DNA of 64,000 nucleotides from Microcebus murinus (Eukaryota > Chordata > Mammalia > Primates > Cheirogaleidae): assembly GCF_040939455.1 (NCBI RefSeq), contig NC_134108.1, positions 84,488,001 to 84,552,000 of the forward strand, written 5' to 3'. Below are positions 1 to 11,699 of this stretch, piece after piece (the stretch's first letter is position 1; every line of letters begins with the position of its first letter). A program made the position numbers and the translations under genes. Under the pieces are notes generated by a model, which saw only the letters and a program-made list of their open reading frames with translations, searched no databases and was not told the origin of the DNA.

Positions 1-981
1 TTTAGGTTTTCTGGAATTATGCTAAGGATTTTTGCATCTATGTTTATAAGGAATATTAGTCTGTAGTTTTTTCTTTTTTTTTTTTTTTTTCTTAGTAAGT
101 CCTTTCCTGGCTTTGATATCAGGGTGATACTGTCTTCATTATTGGCCCTTTCAGGATTTCTATTTCTTCCTAATGTAGGCCTGAGAGGGTGTGTGTTTCT
201 AAGAATTTATCAATTTTCTCTAGGTTTTTTAGTTTGTTTAAATATTTTTGCAGTAGACATGGATGATATTTTGTATTTCTGCAGTATCAGTGTAATGTTT
301 CCTTTTTCATTCGTGATTAAAATTATTTGAATCCTTTCTCTTCTATTTCTGATTAATCTGGCTAGTGGTCTATCAACTTTGTTTATCTTTTCAAAGAATC
401 CACTTTTTGTTTAATTGATTCTTTGTATTTTGCGGGGGTGGGGGGTGGGGGGTGAGAGTTTTCATTTCATTTAGTTCTGCCCTGATTTTTGTTATTTCTT
501 TTCTACTGCTGGCTTTAGGTTTCATTTGTTCTTTTTGTAGTTCTTTGAGATTAGATACTAGGTTGTTAATTTGTGATCTTGCTGTTTTTGATGTGGGCAT
601 TTAAGGCTATGAACTAGTCCCTCAGGGCTGGTATTACTATATCCCATAGATGTTGAAAGCTTCTATCCCCTTTGTCCTCCAGTTTGAGGAATCTTTTGAG
701 TTCCACCCTAATTTCATCATTGACTCAAGAATCATTCAGCATCAAGTTGTTTAATTTCTATGGCTTTGTGTAGATTTGAGTGTTTCTTTTGGAATTGATT
801 TCTAATTTTATTCCACTGTGGTCTGTGAAGATACATGGTATGATTCTAATTTATTTTGAATTTGCTGAGACTTGTTTTGTGGCCTAAGACATGATCAACC
901 TTGAAAAATGTTCCATGTGCTGATGTTAAAATACTTATTCAGTAATTTTGGGGGAGAATGTTCAGTAAATGTCTCTTAGGT
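1..981 (-). mobile_element. L1 fragment, ORF2 endonuclease-RT linker region, antisense
   Basis: Read on the minus strand this matches the first half of L1 ORF2. The minus frame at 391-600 carries the linker signature around QINNLVSNLKELQKEQ and KEITKIRAELNEM. The plus strand shows the usual antisense phrases, such as the loop region before 930 that ends in a 'ttccatgtgctgatg' type motif. Frames are broken by stops and by a G-rich insertion at 434-453. The element enters from the left edge, so its 3' portion lies outside the window. It is an old primate or eutherian L1 (L1P or L1MA grade), not functional. Confidence 0.8.
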
Positions 982-1140
982 TAATGAATAGTTTATAAAT
1001 ATTTTCCCCCATTCTGTAGGTCATCTATGTACTCTGTTAATTATTTATTCTGATGTGCAAAGATTTTTAATTTAATTAAGTCCCATTTATTTATTTTTGT
1101 TTTTGTTGCATTTTCTTTTGGGTTCTTAGTCCATAGATCT
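982..1140 (-). mobile_element. L1 fragment, ORF2 C-terminal region, antisense
   Basis: The stretch 'attttcccccattctgtaggtc' and the following text to about 1140 match the C-terminal part of L1 ORF2 read antisense. An antisense L1 should show 3' sequence on the left, but here a C-terminal piece lies to the right of the endonuclease-RT piece at 1-981. This is therefore a separate insertion or a rearranged copy. Boundaries are approximate. Confidence 0.65.
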
Positions 1141-1149
1141 ATAAAAATA

Positions 1150-2450
1150 TTTTAAAAATGGATAAACTTACTCTATCAGACAGCAGATCTTATTGCTGTA
1201 AGCTATAATAGATAATAACATATAGGAATAGGAAGGGATGGTTAATAAAAGGAAATTAAGAACTCAGTCAAAGACACACATCTGAGGTGACATCTTATGA
1301 AAAACACTGATGAATTATTAATAGATGGACATCAGATACAGATGTATAAACTGGTCATTCACATGGAAAAAATAAAACGTAATACTTAACTCACAGCCAC
1401 ACACAAAAAGTACTTTGAGACAAGCTAAAAACTGAGATGAAGAAAGTAAAACTTTAAATATTTTAGAAAAGCAAAATATAGGAGAATATATTTGTGCTCT
1501 CAGATTAGGGATAGCTTTCTTAAATAAACCATAAAGATATAAGTGTGAAAGTTTTAAAAAATTGATATCTTTGATTACATTAAAATTATCATCTCTTCTC
1601 TTAAAAGTAAACTCTTTGGCCACAGAATAATGAATACAAATGCTATTATGTATGCTATATAAAATTGTTTGAAATATTTTTGTAACAGTAATGAAAAAAC
1701 CCAATAGATCATTCACAGAACAAAAACAGATGCTCATAAAGGTTTTTAAAAGTACAATCATCTGAGAAAATTAAATCCATATTAATAAAATATATATATT
1801 TATAATTTCTAGCAACTCTGTCAGAGAGAATAAAGAACAATAGGAGCTCTTAAACACTACTGGCTGAGATGAATATTGGTATAATCACTCTGGAGTGCCA
1901 TTTGGCAGGCACTATGAGGTGAGGTTGAAAATGAAGATGCACATATTGTATGAAAACAAAGGTTTCTATTCACAAGCCTTGAGTAACACTTACAAAAGAA
2001 TGTGTATAAAACATCGTCTACATTAGCAAAAATATAGGAAGAATTCCAAAGATCTACTGATGAGGGGATAATGATTTATTTTGGACAGTGGAATACTACC
2101 CAGCATTGAAAATAAGTAAATGTTAGCTACATTTATCAACCTGGATGAACCTCACAACATAAGTAAATGTTAGTTACATTTACATATGAAAATAAGTAAA
2201 TGTTAGCTACATTTATCAACCCAGATGAATCTGGCAACATAATGGATATCTAAATAAATATATATGGACATACATAGTAACAAAAACAGAGAACAGAATA
2301 TCTTCGTATGAAATTAAAAGGGTGCAGAATATTCCTATGTTTTTAGCAATATTAGTATATATTGATAGTATAATATACACAAATAAGTAAATAATAATAA
2401 GTCAGGTGGTATGACCATTTATGTTGGTTTTATAATTTTTGACATTCCAC
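1150..2450 (+). mobile_element. Old L1M/HAL1-like 3' half, sense, heavily decayed
   Basis: The text follows the 3' part of ORF2 and the 3'UTR of old mammalian L1M elements in sense orientation: a TTGATTACATTAAAATTA-type motif near 1570, an ACTCTGGAGTGCCATTTGGCAG motif near 1887, and a GGAATACTACCCAGCATTGAAAA motif near 2090. Many stops and indels are present. A local duplication at 2107-2236 repeats an AAAATAAGTAAATGTTAGCTACATT-type block. The subfamily cannot be fixed by eye. Confidence 0.6.
2107..2236 (+). repeat. Imperfect local tandem duplication inside the old L1
   Basis: The block around AAGTAAATGTTAGCTACA occurs at about 2113, 2161 (with one change) and 2193, and two copies are followed by a matching ATTTATCAACC..GATGAA segment. 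This is a short-range duplication of L1 3' sequence, probably by slippage or unequal exchange. Confidence 0.7.
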
Positions 2451-2935
2451 TGGAAATTCTAAATATTTTAAGTTTAAAAATAACATATTTTTATTTCAAT
2501 CACATTCTCTTCTTAATATCCACAGTATAAACCCTCTTTCTACTCTCATGCCTCAAATATAAGCATTTCCCATTGCTTTTGTCAAGCTCTTCTTTTTTAT
2601 ATTCTGTGGCAATAACATCTGCTCCCAGTGTGTCAGCTTTCAACTTTATGAAAGTATCTTTCAAGTCTACATCTCTAGTCTAAACCACTCCCTCACTAAT
2701 TCTGCATTTCCAATTTCCTGTTGGATACTACCAGCTGGGTATCCTACTGGCAACTTGTAGAGGCATATTTTATTGCATGAAGATCAAACAAGGTTTAGTT
2801 AAAGCTCATTGAACATTACTGCAATTAACAAACAAGGACATGTAAATGTTTCTATGTGCACTCTCTCCTGTAATTGTAGTGATTTATGAAACTTGTTTGT
2901 GATCTCTACATATATGCCATATATTATTATATTTC
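2451..2935. other. No gene recognised; AT-rich unique-looking sequence
   Basis: There are no open frames above 60 codons and no repeat I can name with confidence. The pyrimidine-rich part around 2500-2760 could be an ancient repeat remnant. Confidence 0.5.
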
Positions 2936-4023
2936 AAATCCTTTACTCTCTACACCTCTGATAAAGGTCTAATAACAAGAATCTATCTAGAACTTAAAAG
3001 AATTAACAAGAAAAAATCAAACAATCCCATCAAGAAATGGGCGACAGAAATGAAAAGAAACTTCTCCAAAGAAGACAGAATAATGGCATGCAAACATTTA
3101 AAAAAATGCTCAACTTCTCTAATAGAGAAATGCAAATCAAAACCACAATGAGATACCACCTAACCCCAGTAAAAATGGCCTATATCAAGAAACCCCAAAA
3201 CAACAAATGCTGGCGAGGATGCGGAGAGACAGGAACACTCCTACACTGCTGGTGGGACTGCAAATTAGTGCAACCTTTGTGGAAAAGAATTTGGAGATAC
3301 CTCAGACAGCTAGAAATAGAAATACCATTCGACCCTGCAATAGCATTGTTGGGCATCTACCCAAAGGAGCATAAGACATTCTATTATTAAAGACATCTGC
3401 ACCCGAATGTTTATAGCAACACAATTCACTATTGCACGGTCATGGAAACAACCCAAGTGCTCATCAATTCATGAGTGGATAATTAAAATGTGGTATATGC
3501 TCACAATGAAATATTACTCAATCCTAAGAAATGACTGTGGGCTAGCACCGTTTATGCTATCCTGGATTAAGCTTAAGCCCATTATCCAAAGCGAGGCGAT
3601 ACAAGACATGGAAAATGGGCCCCACATCTACTGGACATCAAATTGGTACTGACTGATTAAAACTATGGTTTTCAAATGGTGGCAATGCTCACCAGGGATT
3701 CTGGGGGGGGGGACCCAATCTTAGGGATGTGGTCATCACTTTGGAGGGGAAGGGCATAACTCTAACCCTTCTTAGGGAGAGCCAAAGATATACAATGTAA
3801 CCAAAATGTCAAAAAAAAAAAAACAAAAAAACTTTTTATTGGGCGGTGGGCAGGTGGGAGAGGGAAGGAGAAAAGGGGTATATGCTTCCATAATGTGTGT
3901 GGTGCACACCACCAGGGGACTGGACACATCGAGGGGAGGGTGGGCAGGGGCAATATATGTAACCCTAACAATATTTGTACCTCCATAATATGATGAAATA
4001 AAAGGGAAAATAAATCCTTTACT
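2936..4023 (+). mobile_element. 5'-truncated prosimian L1 with two 3'UTR segments, flanked by 12-bp TSD
   Basis: The direct repeat AAATCCTTTACT stands at 2936-2947 and 4012-4023 and brackets the insert at 2948-4011. From 2950 the sense strand encodes the ORF2 C-terminus: the frame at 3037-3390 contains the motif [18 protein letters not shown], hits a stop at 3388-3390, and a shifted frame at 3407-3652 runs to the usual ORF2 end (SNWY then stop). A 3'UTR follows, ending in an A-rich run at about 3809-3831. A second, G-rich 3'UTR (3838-4011) follows, ending in CCATAATATGATGAAATAAAA. Only one TSD pair surrounds both UTRs, so this is either one chimeric insertion or a second L1 landing in the tail of the first. 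Confidence 0.85.
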
Positions 4024-6555
4024 AGACTCCAAAAAGACAGGAAGGATCTCTTAAGAGGTAATATTCTGATTTTAAATGAGATAAAATAGGCTCACATTCC
4101 AATTGGTCTGAAACCATTTCAAATTAATTAAATAGGTTTGATACTTTGAAAGAATACAAAGGGTAAATTATTCCTTAACATTATAGCATCCTGAGTTGAC
4201 TATCACTAAGCAGGAAGAAGCTGAACGTATTTATATCATTTTGGTATCCCTGACCTTGTCTGGTTTGATCTTTAGTCTTTCATGTTGACCTCCAACAAAA
4301 ATAAAAAACAAAAATGCAAAATTCTTCACTTATTACTGTTTCTCTCGCACGCTAGTGCCTAGCATTTTTCATCCTATGCTTTTCTTCTTCACTTACAATT
4401 CTACTTTGTCTGAAAATATTCGGTCCTTAATCCATTGAATTCTCATTTCTGCAGTTCAGTCATGTACTTAATCTGGTCCTTTAAGTCTTTAATAATCTCT
4501 GATATCAAAATTCAATTTTGTCTGCCTAATTGCATTTTATTCCATATCTCTGTTGGATGTAATGGAAACAACTGTACTTTTTTTCAACACTCTCTTATTC
4601 TTTACTATTTTTTCTTATTGTTTCTTGCTTTTTATTCTATCAGTAATTTTTTTTGTTTCTTTTATTCTTCTAGCTTTAAAATATTATCTCTCAGAGGGAC
4701 TTAAGAATTTAAAAGATTTATAATTTTCTTTCCTGGGAGCTAATATAATAGTGCTGTAATAAAAATGAATTCATTTGTATGTTTTCAGGAATCATATATA
4801 AATAAAAAATTAATTGCACAGTGTTTTAGACAGCTTAACATTTTACATAAATATTAATATAGAACTGAGCACAAGAAAGAGGAGAAGGGAATGTTGTGTG
4901 TCACACAAAAGAAGAGGCCTAAGCCTTTTGAAGGTATTTCATGTTTATTTTACATTATTTTGGAAGTTTTCCTCTCTTCACTTTCTTCCCCTAGTCACCT
5001 TTCTGTAATAATACTATCTCCTGGGAGTTGCATCCCCCCACTCCTTCCCTAGGAAGCTGAGACCCCAATAAAGAGAACTGGAATCCTAGTCTCTTGACTA
5101 CTTTTGATTTAAAATTTTTTTCACCATCAGCACTAGCCGAATGCTAATAGCTTTCTCCTCTACTGATTCATTTCTGACTCCACAGAGAAAGAGTAAACAT
5201 TCTGATTTGTTTCGTTTTTCAACAATAGAAAAGTGAAACAGAATTTGGTATGATAAGTGAAATGCAGAAACAAAAACCTAAAACATGTGATTCTGCTTTT
5301 GAGATCATTCAGTGGCCAGAAACTTGATGAGGATTAACAAGTGTAAGTTTCTAAAGAAAATAATGTTATTGGAAACTGGGATCAGAGTGACCCTTGCTAT
5401 GTCTAGCAGAAAGTTTGACAACGCCATCATCAATGGTAATGTCAAACATAGAAAATATATACCTGATAAATTCAATGGTATAGCTAACAAGATTTCCTGG
5501 TTTGTGCTTGCTGCTCATGATAAAATTTGGGGAGAGATAGATGACTTAAAAAACAAACTTCTCATTTTCAGTTAGAATTTTGATGAGATATATAAGGCTA
5601 CAGTAGACTTTCCAGGTCGGGAAACATTTTCAAAACAATAGATGGCCTTAGGGCAAAGATCAAAGAAATCCAGACTCCTTCCAGTAAAACATGGCCTCTG
5701 GGAATCCAGGATTGGGGTAGGAGTGCTTTGTTAAGACCTCAGAAAGATTTAAAGCAGTTTCTTAAATGCCTTCTCAATTCAACAAAAAAGTTGCTAAGAA
5801 TCTCAGAGCATGCTCCATTGACCTTCTTGGCTAGACAACAGTGCTTCTAAATTCTTGAAAGCATTGTCCCATCACTTTGTTACAGGGATCCAAGGTGAAG
5901 AAGGCTCATCTCCAAGATATTTGTGGGTATGTAGTTTATCTAATGGAGTGGAATATAAACCAATTAATAGGAAATTTAGAGCCAAGAGGAACCATTACCA
6001 GGGAGAGGTCCCTAATCAAGAAACTGGAAACACATGCCCAACTATTTCAGAATTGCTGAAGACTAGTGGCTGAATGCTTGCTGCTCCCCTCCAAATTTTG
6101 GGGTGTCCATTACAGTTATCCTATACCCAGACCATCATTGTGTGTTCAATGTGTACAGGACAGATAATTTGCCTCTTTTCTTCCCGGGTCACAAGAAGTC
6201 ATATTTAATTAACTAAATCAAAGATAAACATCCCCATTGTGCATTCTCTGAATTTTGAACCCCTGAATTCATGCAAACAATAAAATAATTTTTGTTATGT
6301 GGCACTAAATTCTCAGCATACATGTTAGGAAGCAAGCATTAAAAGGCATTCACATATCTTCTCTTTTATTTTCCAGATTTCTTCCCTTATCATAGAAGAA
6401 GAAGGGAGGGGAATGGAGAAAAAAAAAGATTTTAAAAGGCCATGTGGATAAAAAGGACTTACAACAAAATTCACTCAGCACTTCAAGACTGGTAAAGAAG
6501 CTGAGAAAAATAATGAACACCAGTGAGGGAGAGAGTAAATATTTTTCTAGTACAT
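4024..6555. other. No gene recognised; possible old low-copy sequence
   Basis: Short open frames at 5312-5575 (87 codons) and 5855-6073 (72 codons) show no motif I recognise and no start context or splice structure. The segment 5640-6200 is richer in GC than its surroundings and reads like an exapted or ancient repeat, but I cannot name a family. Confidence 0.4.
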
Positions 6556-6559
6556 TCCA

Positions 6560-6715
6560 CATGTTTATCCTTTATATAACTTATTATTAATCAAGATAAC
6601 AACCCTGAGAGATAGACATTAAATTTCCCCATTACAGATAAGATAATGAAGTTTTGCAGAAGTGGCAAAGCTAGGTTTCTAGTCTAAGTATGTTTGACTA
6701 TAAAGTTTTGACTAT
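6560..6715 (-). repeat. MIR SINE fragment, antisense
   Basis: The phrase AACAACCCTGAGAGATAGAC, followed by a CCCCATTACAGATAAGATAATG type core and AGTGGCAAAGCTAGG, matches the antisense MIR core and flank. It is diverged, as expected for this ancient tRNA-derived SINE. Confidence 0.7.
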
Positions 6716-6720
6716 TTTAC

Positions 6721-7690
6721 TTTACCAAAATATTAACATTCAGGCAGCAGCTTGCCTAAGACATCACTGAGTCTATGGGAATTCTGTGTCAGTAAGAAAA
6801 CTGAACCTCCTAGAAAAAATATCTCCTCCCTGTCAACATAGAGAGGTAACCTTAGGGAGAAGTAACTTAAGGATGACAAACCGGGAACCTTCGATATTTT
6901 CAGAAATATGGTTCCCATAGGACTTTATACACAGAGGGTAGAAGTTAGTGGTAACACAAAATTGTATGTAGGCAAAGCCTCTGATGTTATTCTTGAGGTA
7001 GTAAAGTTGGATTGTCTCTATTTATTGTTGATTGTCTCTTTATACCTCAAACTTAACTCATTATTTATTAATGCTATACTTCAGAAGTTACTATCAGGTT
7101 ATATTTCACCAGGGATAGGTTCTAGGGCCCATCATTGATTATTTTTCTTTTAAAAATAAAAATATTAAAATAATCATTACATTATATTTTATCATAATCA
7201 TAATTACATTTATCTTAAATGTATATAATACATATTATATACATATTATAAAATGTGAAATGCTTTAGAAAGAACATGTGCAATGATATTTTTGTGTGGT
7301 GTACTCATCATGGTATGTATGTGGTAAGAAGCACAGTGATAATAATAGCAACAGTAATAGGCATGAATCTATCCCCACAACTTAATACAACTTAACTTAC
7401 AACTACAACTTAACTTACACTGTCTTCTCTGATAAATAGGATTATTGTATTTTAAAATAAAAATATATATTTCAAAATGACCAGGGAAGATTAAATAATT
7501 GTTTTTCCAAAATGCAATAGACCTTTTACAAATACCATTAAAATAACATGAAGAAGTTTCAATGACTTATTTATGTACACTCAGGTAAAAGCAAAGAAAG
7601 CATATTGTGAGGTGATTTATCAGAATGTTTCTTACCTTTCTATTGTGCTTACTCTATTAAGACTCTAAACTAAGTCATCTTTTTTGATTT
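6721..7690. other. AT-rich sequence, no gene
   Basis: 7140-7260 is nearly pure A/T. A short imperfect tandem (TACAACTTAACTTAC twice, 7386-7400 and 7404-7418) is present. No conserved coding frame is visible. Confidence 0.5.
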
Positions 7691-7694
7691 TCAC

Positions 7695-8130
7695 AGTTGT
7701 GGAAGGTTGAATTCACTGCAAAGAATTCTCTGAGAAAAGATTGGTGTCTTTATGATGATGTTTATTAAGGAGTACTTCTGGGATCAGCATGAAGGAGTGA
7801 GACTGGGCTGAGAGAGAGGTCTAGCTGTTGTGTAGGCCCTGATGACAGCCCCATCTGACCCTGTGGAAAGCTCAAGAGCTAAAATGTCCCATTAGAAGCA
7901 ATCCAAATGGGTTGTAATTAAAATGATGAGGCCCCTATCCTCTTGCTTCTGTATGTGTATGGACATGAGCCACTCCTGGGTATGGCTCATGTCCACACAC
8001 GTAGCATCTCTTTGAATTTGAGGAATTCCCTGAAGGCCAACTGAAGGCCCTTTGTCACCTGTAAGCCCAGTAGTTAAGGCAATGTGCTCTTCCTCAAAGG
8101 GTGTTTTTCATGGCCTGTCTTGGCACTGGA
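7695..8130 (-). mobile_element. Probable solo LTR, antisense, family unassigned
   Basis: Read on the minus strand, the left end resembles an LTR R-U5 segment: CCTTAATAAACATCATC (a polyadenylation signal at about 7760-7770) precedes about 65 bases that end in CCTTCCACA at 7697, giving a CA terminus. The upstream sequence is moderately GC-rich, like a U3. I cannot find a matching TG start or a TSD. An MIR remnant abuts it on the right, so the right boundary is a guess. Other origins are possible. Confidence 0.4.
7955..8000. repeat. Short inverted repeat, 17-bp arms with one mismatch, 12-bp spacer
   Basis: Arms 7955-7971 (core GGACATGAGCC) and 7984-8000 (core GGCTCATGTCC) are reverse complements with one A/C mismatch. 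The spacer is 7972-7983. It lies inside the proposed antisense LTR. Confidence 0.9.
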
Positions 8131-8139
8131 AAAGTTTCT

Positions 8140-8245
8140 TTTGCCTGTGACACAGAAGACAAACTGAGAGGGATAACCTGAATAAAGTCACACAGATATG
8201 AAACAGTAGAATCTGGCATAAATGGCTGTTCTGACCTTTCTCAGT
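8140..8245 (-). repeat. MIR SINE fragment, antisense
   Basis: AAACTGAGAGGGATAACCTG, then AAAGTCACACAG and TCTGGCATAAATGGC, follow the antisense MIR order (AAACTGAGG.., AAGGTCACACAGC.., AGTGGCAGAG..). Diverged. Confidence 0.6.
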
Positions 8246-8249
8246 CTCT

Positions 8250-9510
8250 CCTAGTGCTGTGCGTGGTAACTTATTCATGATGGAGATAGGTCCAAGCCCA
8301 AAACATTACTTGTAGTAATGCAAAGTAGGTTGTCTTCTGGCTGTGCTTAGAGATGTTCCATGTGTCTTAGTTTCTCAGTTTTAAATTAAAAATATATCTG
8401 TCGTTTTCTTTTTATTTTCTGGGGTTTGCACATAGTCCAATTAGTTTTGTTAAAGGAGACAATAAATCTCTTTGATTCTGGAGCTATTAAAAGTCCATAG
8501 ACTTTGAAGAGTTTTTATCATGATGAGTCTATCCACCTTGAAACAATCACAGAAAAGTCAGCTATATTAACTCTCATACAGAGCCTTAAATTTAAAGCAG
8601 CCAGAACAAGAGAAACTTTGAAGCTGATTTCAGGCTATCCAAGTTGTCAGTGAAGGTATGGCTTTTTGTGCAGTATGAATGACAGGTAATAACTAACTCA
8701 AATTGTTATTATATAATCACCCATACTAATCAAATCGCTTTTTACATAGGATCTGAAATAATACATAGGGCATTTAAAAAATGGAATAGCTTACACAATT
8801 TGACCTCCACGTTCATTTCAGGGCATATAATGATAATCTTTTAAAAATATATTGTCCTATAGTCATCAAGTCATTTTTAAGCAAATGAAAACCTTTAATG
8901 ATAAATATCTTGATAGCTACTAATTTCTTATAAAATGATTTCATTTTATATGGTGTTAGCTAACTCTAATGAAAAATTAATACAGTTGTATCAATTTGAA
9001 ATAAGGTAACATTACTTTTTGTTGTCAATGAAGTTTCATGAGATATTCTTACTTAACAAGACAGTTCTCAGAAAATGCAAATGCAATGGAAATATTTCCA
9101 TTTTTAGATGGCCCAGAATGAAAAAGTCTATACATATATGGGTATGTGCATGCACATTTTTGTGTGTGCTGGGGAGATATGGTTGTGGTGATCATTAGGT
9201 ATTAAGTGATTATTACCAAAATGTCAGACTCTCTTTACTTTGGAACCCTCAATAAGATTGTACTTCCTGAAAAGTTTTGACCAATGAGATATGATGTGTC
9301 ACTTTCAGCCAAACAATTTATTGGGCAGTGTGAAACCCACCAAGACATAAGACCTCCCTTATCTCTCTGGCATTGTGACAGGCAGTAATAGAGATGGTGA
9401 CTACTCCATCAGCCCGTGTCCCTCAGTAGCTGCAATGAAAACTGTCTTGTTGGAATAGACAGGTTCTGTCATATAAAGTCATTGAGATTTTGAGGTCATT
9501 AATTACCATA
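8250..9510. other. No gene or named repeat seen
   Basis: AT-rich sequence with no open frame of note. 8400-8640 may include further degraded repeat material, but no family is identifiable by eye. Confidence 0.5.
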
Positions 9511-9705
9511 GTACTTGTGAAATTTTGATGCATGTATACAATGTGCAGTGATCAAATCAAGGGACTCTCATCTATCCATGAAGGCCTTTTCCTAGTGTTT
9601 GCACCAGGACAAACTAGTTTGATCACTATACATTGTATACATGCATCAAAATTTCACAAGTACCCCCCAAAATAGGTACAACTATGATATATCAATAAAA
9701 ATGTT
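9511..9705. mobile_element. Inverted pair of L1MA-type 3' ends (46-bp arms)
   Basis: Left arm 9511-9556 and right arm 9618-9663 are reverse complements at 44 of 46 positions. Both correspond to the L1MA 3'UTR end (GTATACAATGTGCAGTGATCAAATC in antisense form; compare the longer antisense copy at 62340-62370). The right copy continues in sense orientation through a GTACAACTATGATATATCAATAAAAATG-type terminus near 9705. The arrangement suggests an L1 with an inverted 5' part, or an inverted duplication made at insertion. Confidence 0.75.
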
Positions 9706-9710
9706 TGTCA

Positions 9711-11040
9711 TAAAAAGGTTGAGACAAAGTGACTTACTAGCACAAACAGAAATAGAACATGTTAGCATACCATTATGTTATCTAAAAATAAATATAACCT
9801 GTTATGAGAGGGATTTTGAAGTTGTTTGTACCATAGATTGTGAATGAGGATTTGAGTGTGCAGAATTTGACAAAAGAATAAGTTGGGTGCTCTGAGCCTG
9901 TGAATTGTGATCTGTGGCTTCCCTCACTGACTATGGTCATATCATAGTGGTTAGTACAGGATTTACAGTAGCCATATATTTACATTGTTGTTCAACTTCA
10001 CTGCTTGGAAGCAACCCCTCAAATAGTCAAACAGGGTCTGGGAAAAGGCTGGGAAAAGTCTCTCCAGGTGCAGGTTGCAGGTTGACCAACTTCTGGATGA
10101 CTTCCCTAAAAGAATGGGTCATCAGGGATGGGAGTTTGTAACTAGGTTGATGGAAAAAGAGTCCACATACAGGAAATTCAGACAAAGAAAGTTATTTAAT
10201 TTGATAGGGAAAAAATCCGGTAGAGCTATTTTTGTTACATATCATAATCCAAGCTAATAAAAAATATGATAAAATTGTTATTGAGGCACATTCATATGCA
10301 TTTCAAATGTTTCACTTACCTCTCTTTTGCAGTTCTAGAGGTATTACATGTAATGATTCTCAATTACCACAATGTCTGCCTTGTTTATATCTGCTAAAGA
10401 AGTCCTTGAACTGGTCAGATTTTATTCAGGTTTATGTCTGTTCACATGTTGATATGGCATGAAGAGAGGGCAGTTATTGTCTCCAAGAAAAGTATTGATT
10501 TCCTCCACTGTCCCATATACACTACTCCTCCAAAAAAATCAGTAGAAATTTTGCTCTGTGGGGCATTAGCTCAATGTGGATGCCTGACTCCCAATTTCTG
10601 GTTAAATACTTGAATTCCATGTGAAATTGGAGCTGGATTCCATTTAAATTTGGAAGCAGGATTCCATAGCAAATTTGAAATTGGTAGTCTTGAGATAAGA
10701 CTCTGAATCTGTCTTAAACTTCAAGTGCCCTTGATCCTAATTCTAAAACTAGCTTCATCAAACTGGAGCATGTGAGTATTAAAAAATAAATCATGTGATC
10801 ATAGAAATCATGTGATCATATTTAGAAAGGTATTCATCAAAGCTTATGTAGAACAGGTTAAAACTATGTTGCCCATAAAATATGACTGTAAGAAATATGG
10901 TACAAACAGACATCATAATGTAAATGGTCTTCCATTATGCATAATATGGAAAATTTTAAAGTTTAAAATTAAGTTCATTTCTGATTTTTTTCTGAAAGTG
11001 TTTAAAGTACTAATGTCACACTGAATCATTTTCTTGAGTA
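9711..11040. other. No gene; small internal repeats
   Basis: Open frames here (9914-10141, 10232-10462, 10812-11024) show no domain. Three diverged copies of a GATTCCAT..AAATTGG unit lie at 10611-10630, 10631-10653 and 10654-10684. A 17-bp direct repeat (AAATCATGTGATCATAG) lies at 10788-10804 and 10805-10820. Confidence 0.5.
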
Positions 11041-11054
11041 GGGCATTTTTAGTA

Positions 11055-11680
11055 TATAAACATGCACAGATTGGACAGGATAGTATAATGAACTCTCATA
11101 CACACTTCAGCAAGTATCAATAGTTATCATTATTTTGCTAATTTTGTCTTATCCATTTCACACATATTCTCTCTCTCTCTCTCTCTCCTTATCTGTCTTT
11201 TGGTTGTTATTAGCTAGAGTATCTTAAGGTAAATACAGCTCTAACCAATAAATTTTACTGTTTATAGTAGTATCATTTAATTAATGCAATGACAAAATAA
11301 GCCATACTTATCTAATATCATCTACTGCTTTTAAAATTCCTCAATTATGGTAAAAATGTATTTTTAGAATTGTTTAGTATAAATCAATATCCCAACAATA
11401 TCTTCACATAGCATTTGGCTGATATGTTTCTTAAGTCTCTTTAATCTGTACCTATTATCCCACTACTCCCTTTTATCTTTGTTATTTATATGAGGAAAAA
11501 GAAATCCAGTTATTTAACCTTTAAAATTTTCCATATTTTGATTTGAATTCATTGCATCCTTGTACTGCTTAATTGTTCCATTGTCTTATGTATTTCCTAT
11601 AAATTAATCATTAGATCCAGAGGTTTAATTCAATGTAGGTTGAATTAGATGTTATTTTTTACTTTGTAAAACACCCTATA
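11055..11680. mobile_element. Old L1M-type 3'UTR remnant
   Basis: The sequence follows the old L1M 3'UTR text with blocks like GTATAATGAACTCTCATACAC, TTTTGCTAATTTTGTCTTATC and CATTTGGCTGATATGTTTCTTAAGTCTC. It is interrupted by a (CT)n run at 11168-11188. Orientation and subfamily are not secure. Confidence 0.55.
11168..11188. repeat. (CT)n microsatellite
   Basis: About ten uninterrupted CT dinucleotides. Confidence 0.9.
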
Positions 11681-11699
11681 TAGAGACGAATAATGCCTA

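Noticed and set aside
1318..1761. 147-codon minus frame
   Set aside because: Antisense shadow across a decayed L1M; AT-driven composition and no domain.
9925..10000. tRNA-like phrase (CATAGTGGTTAGTAC)
   Set aside because: It resembles a D-arm box by chance; no T-arm B-box, acceptor stem or terminator can be placed.
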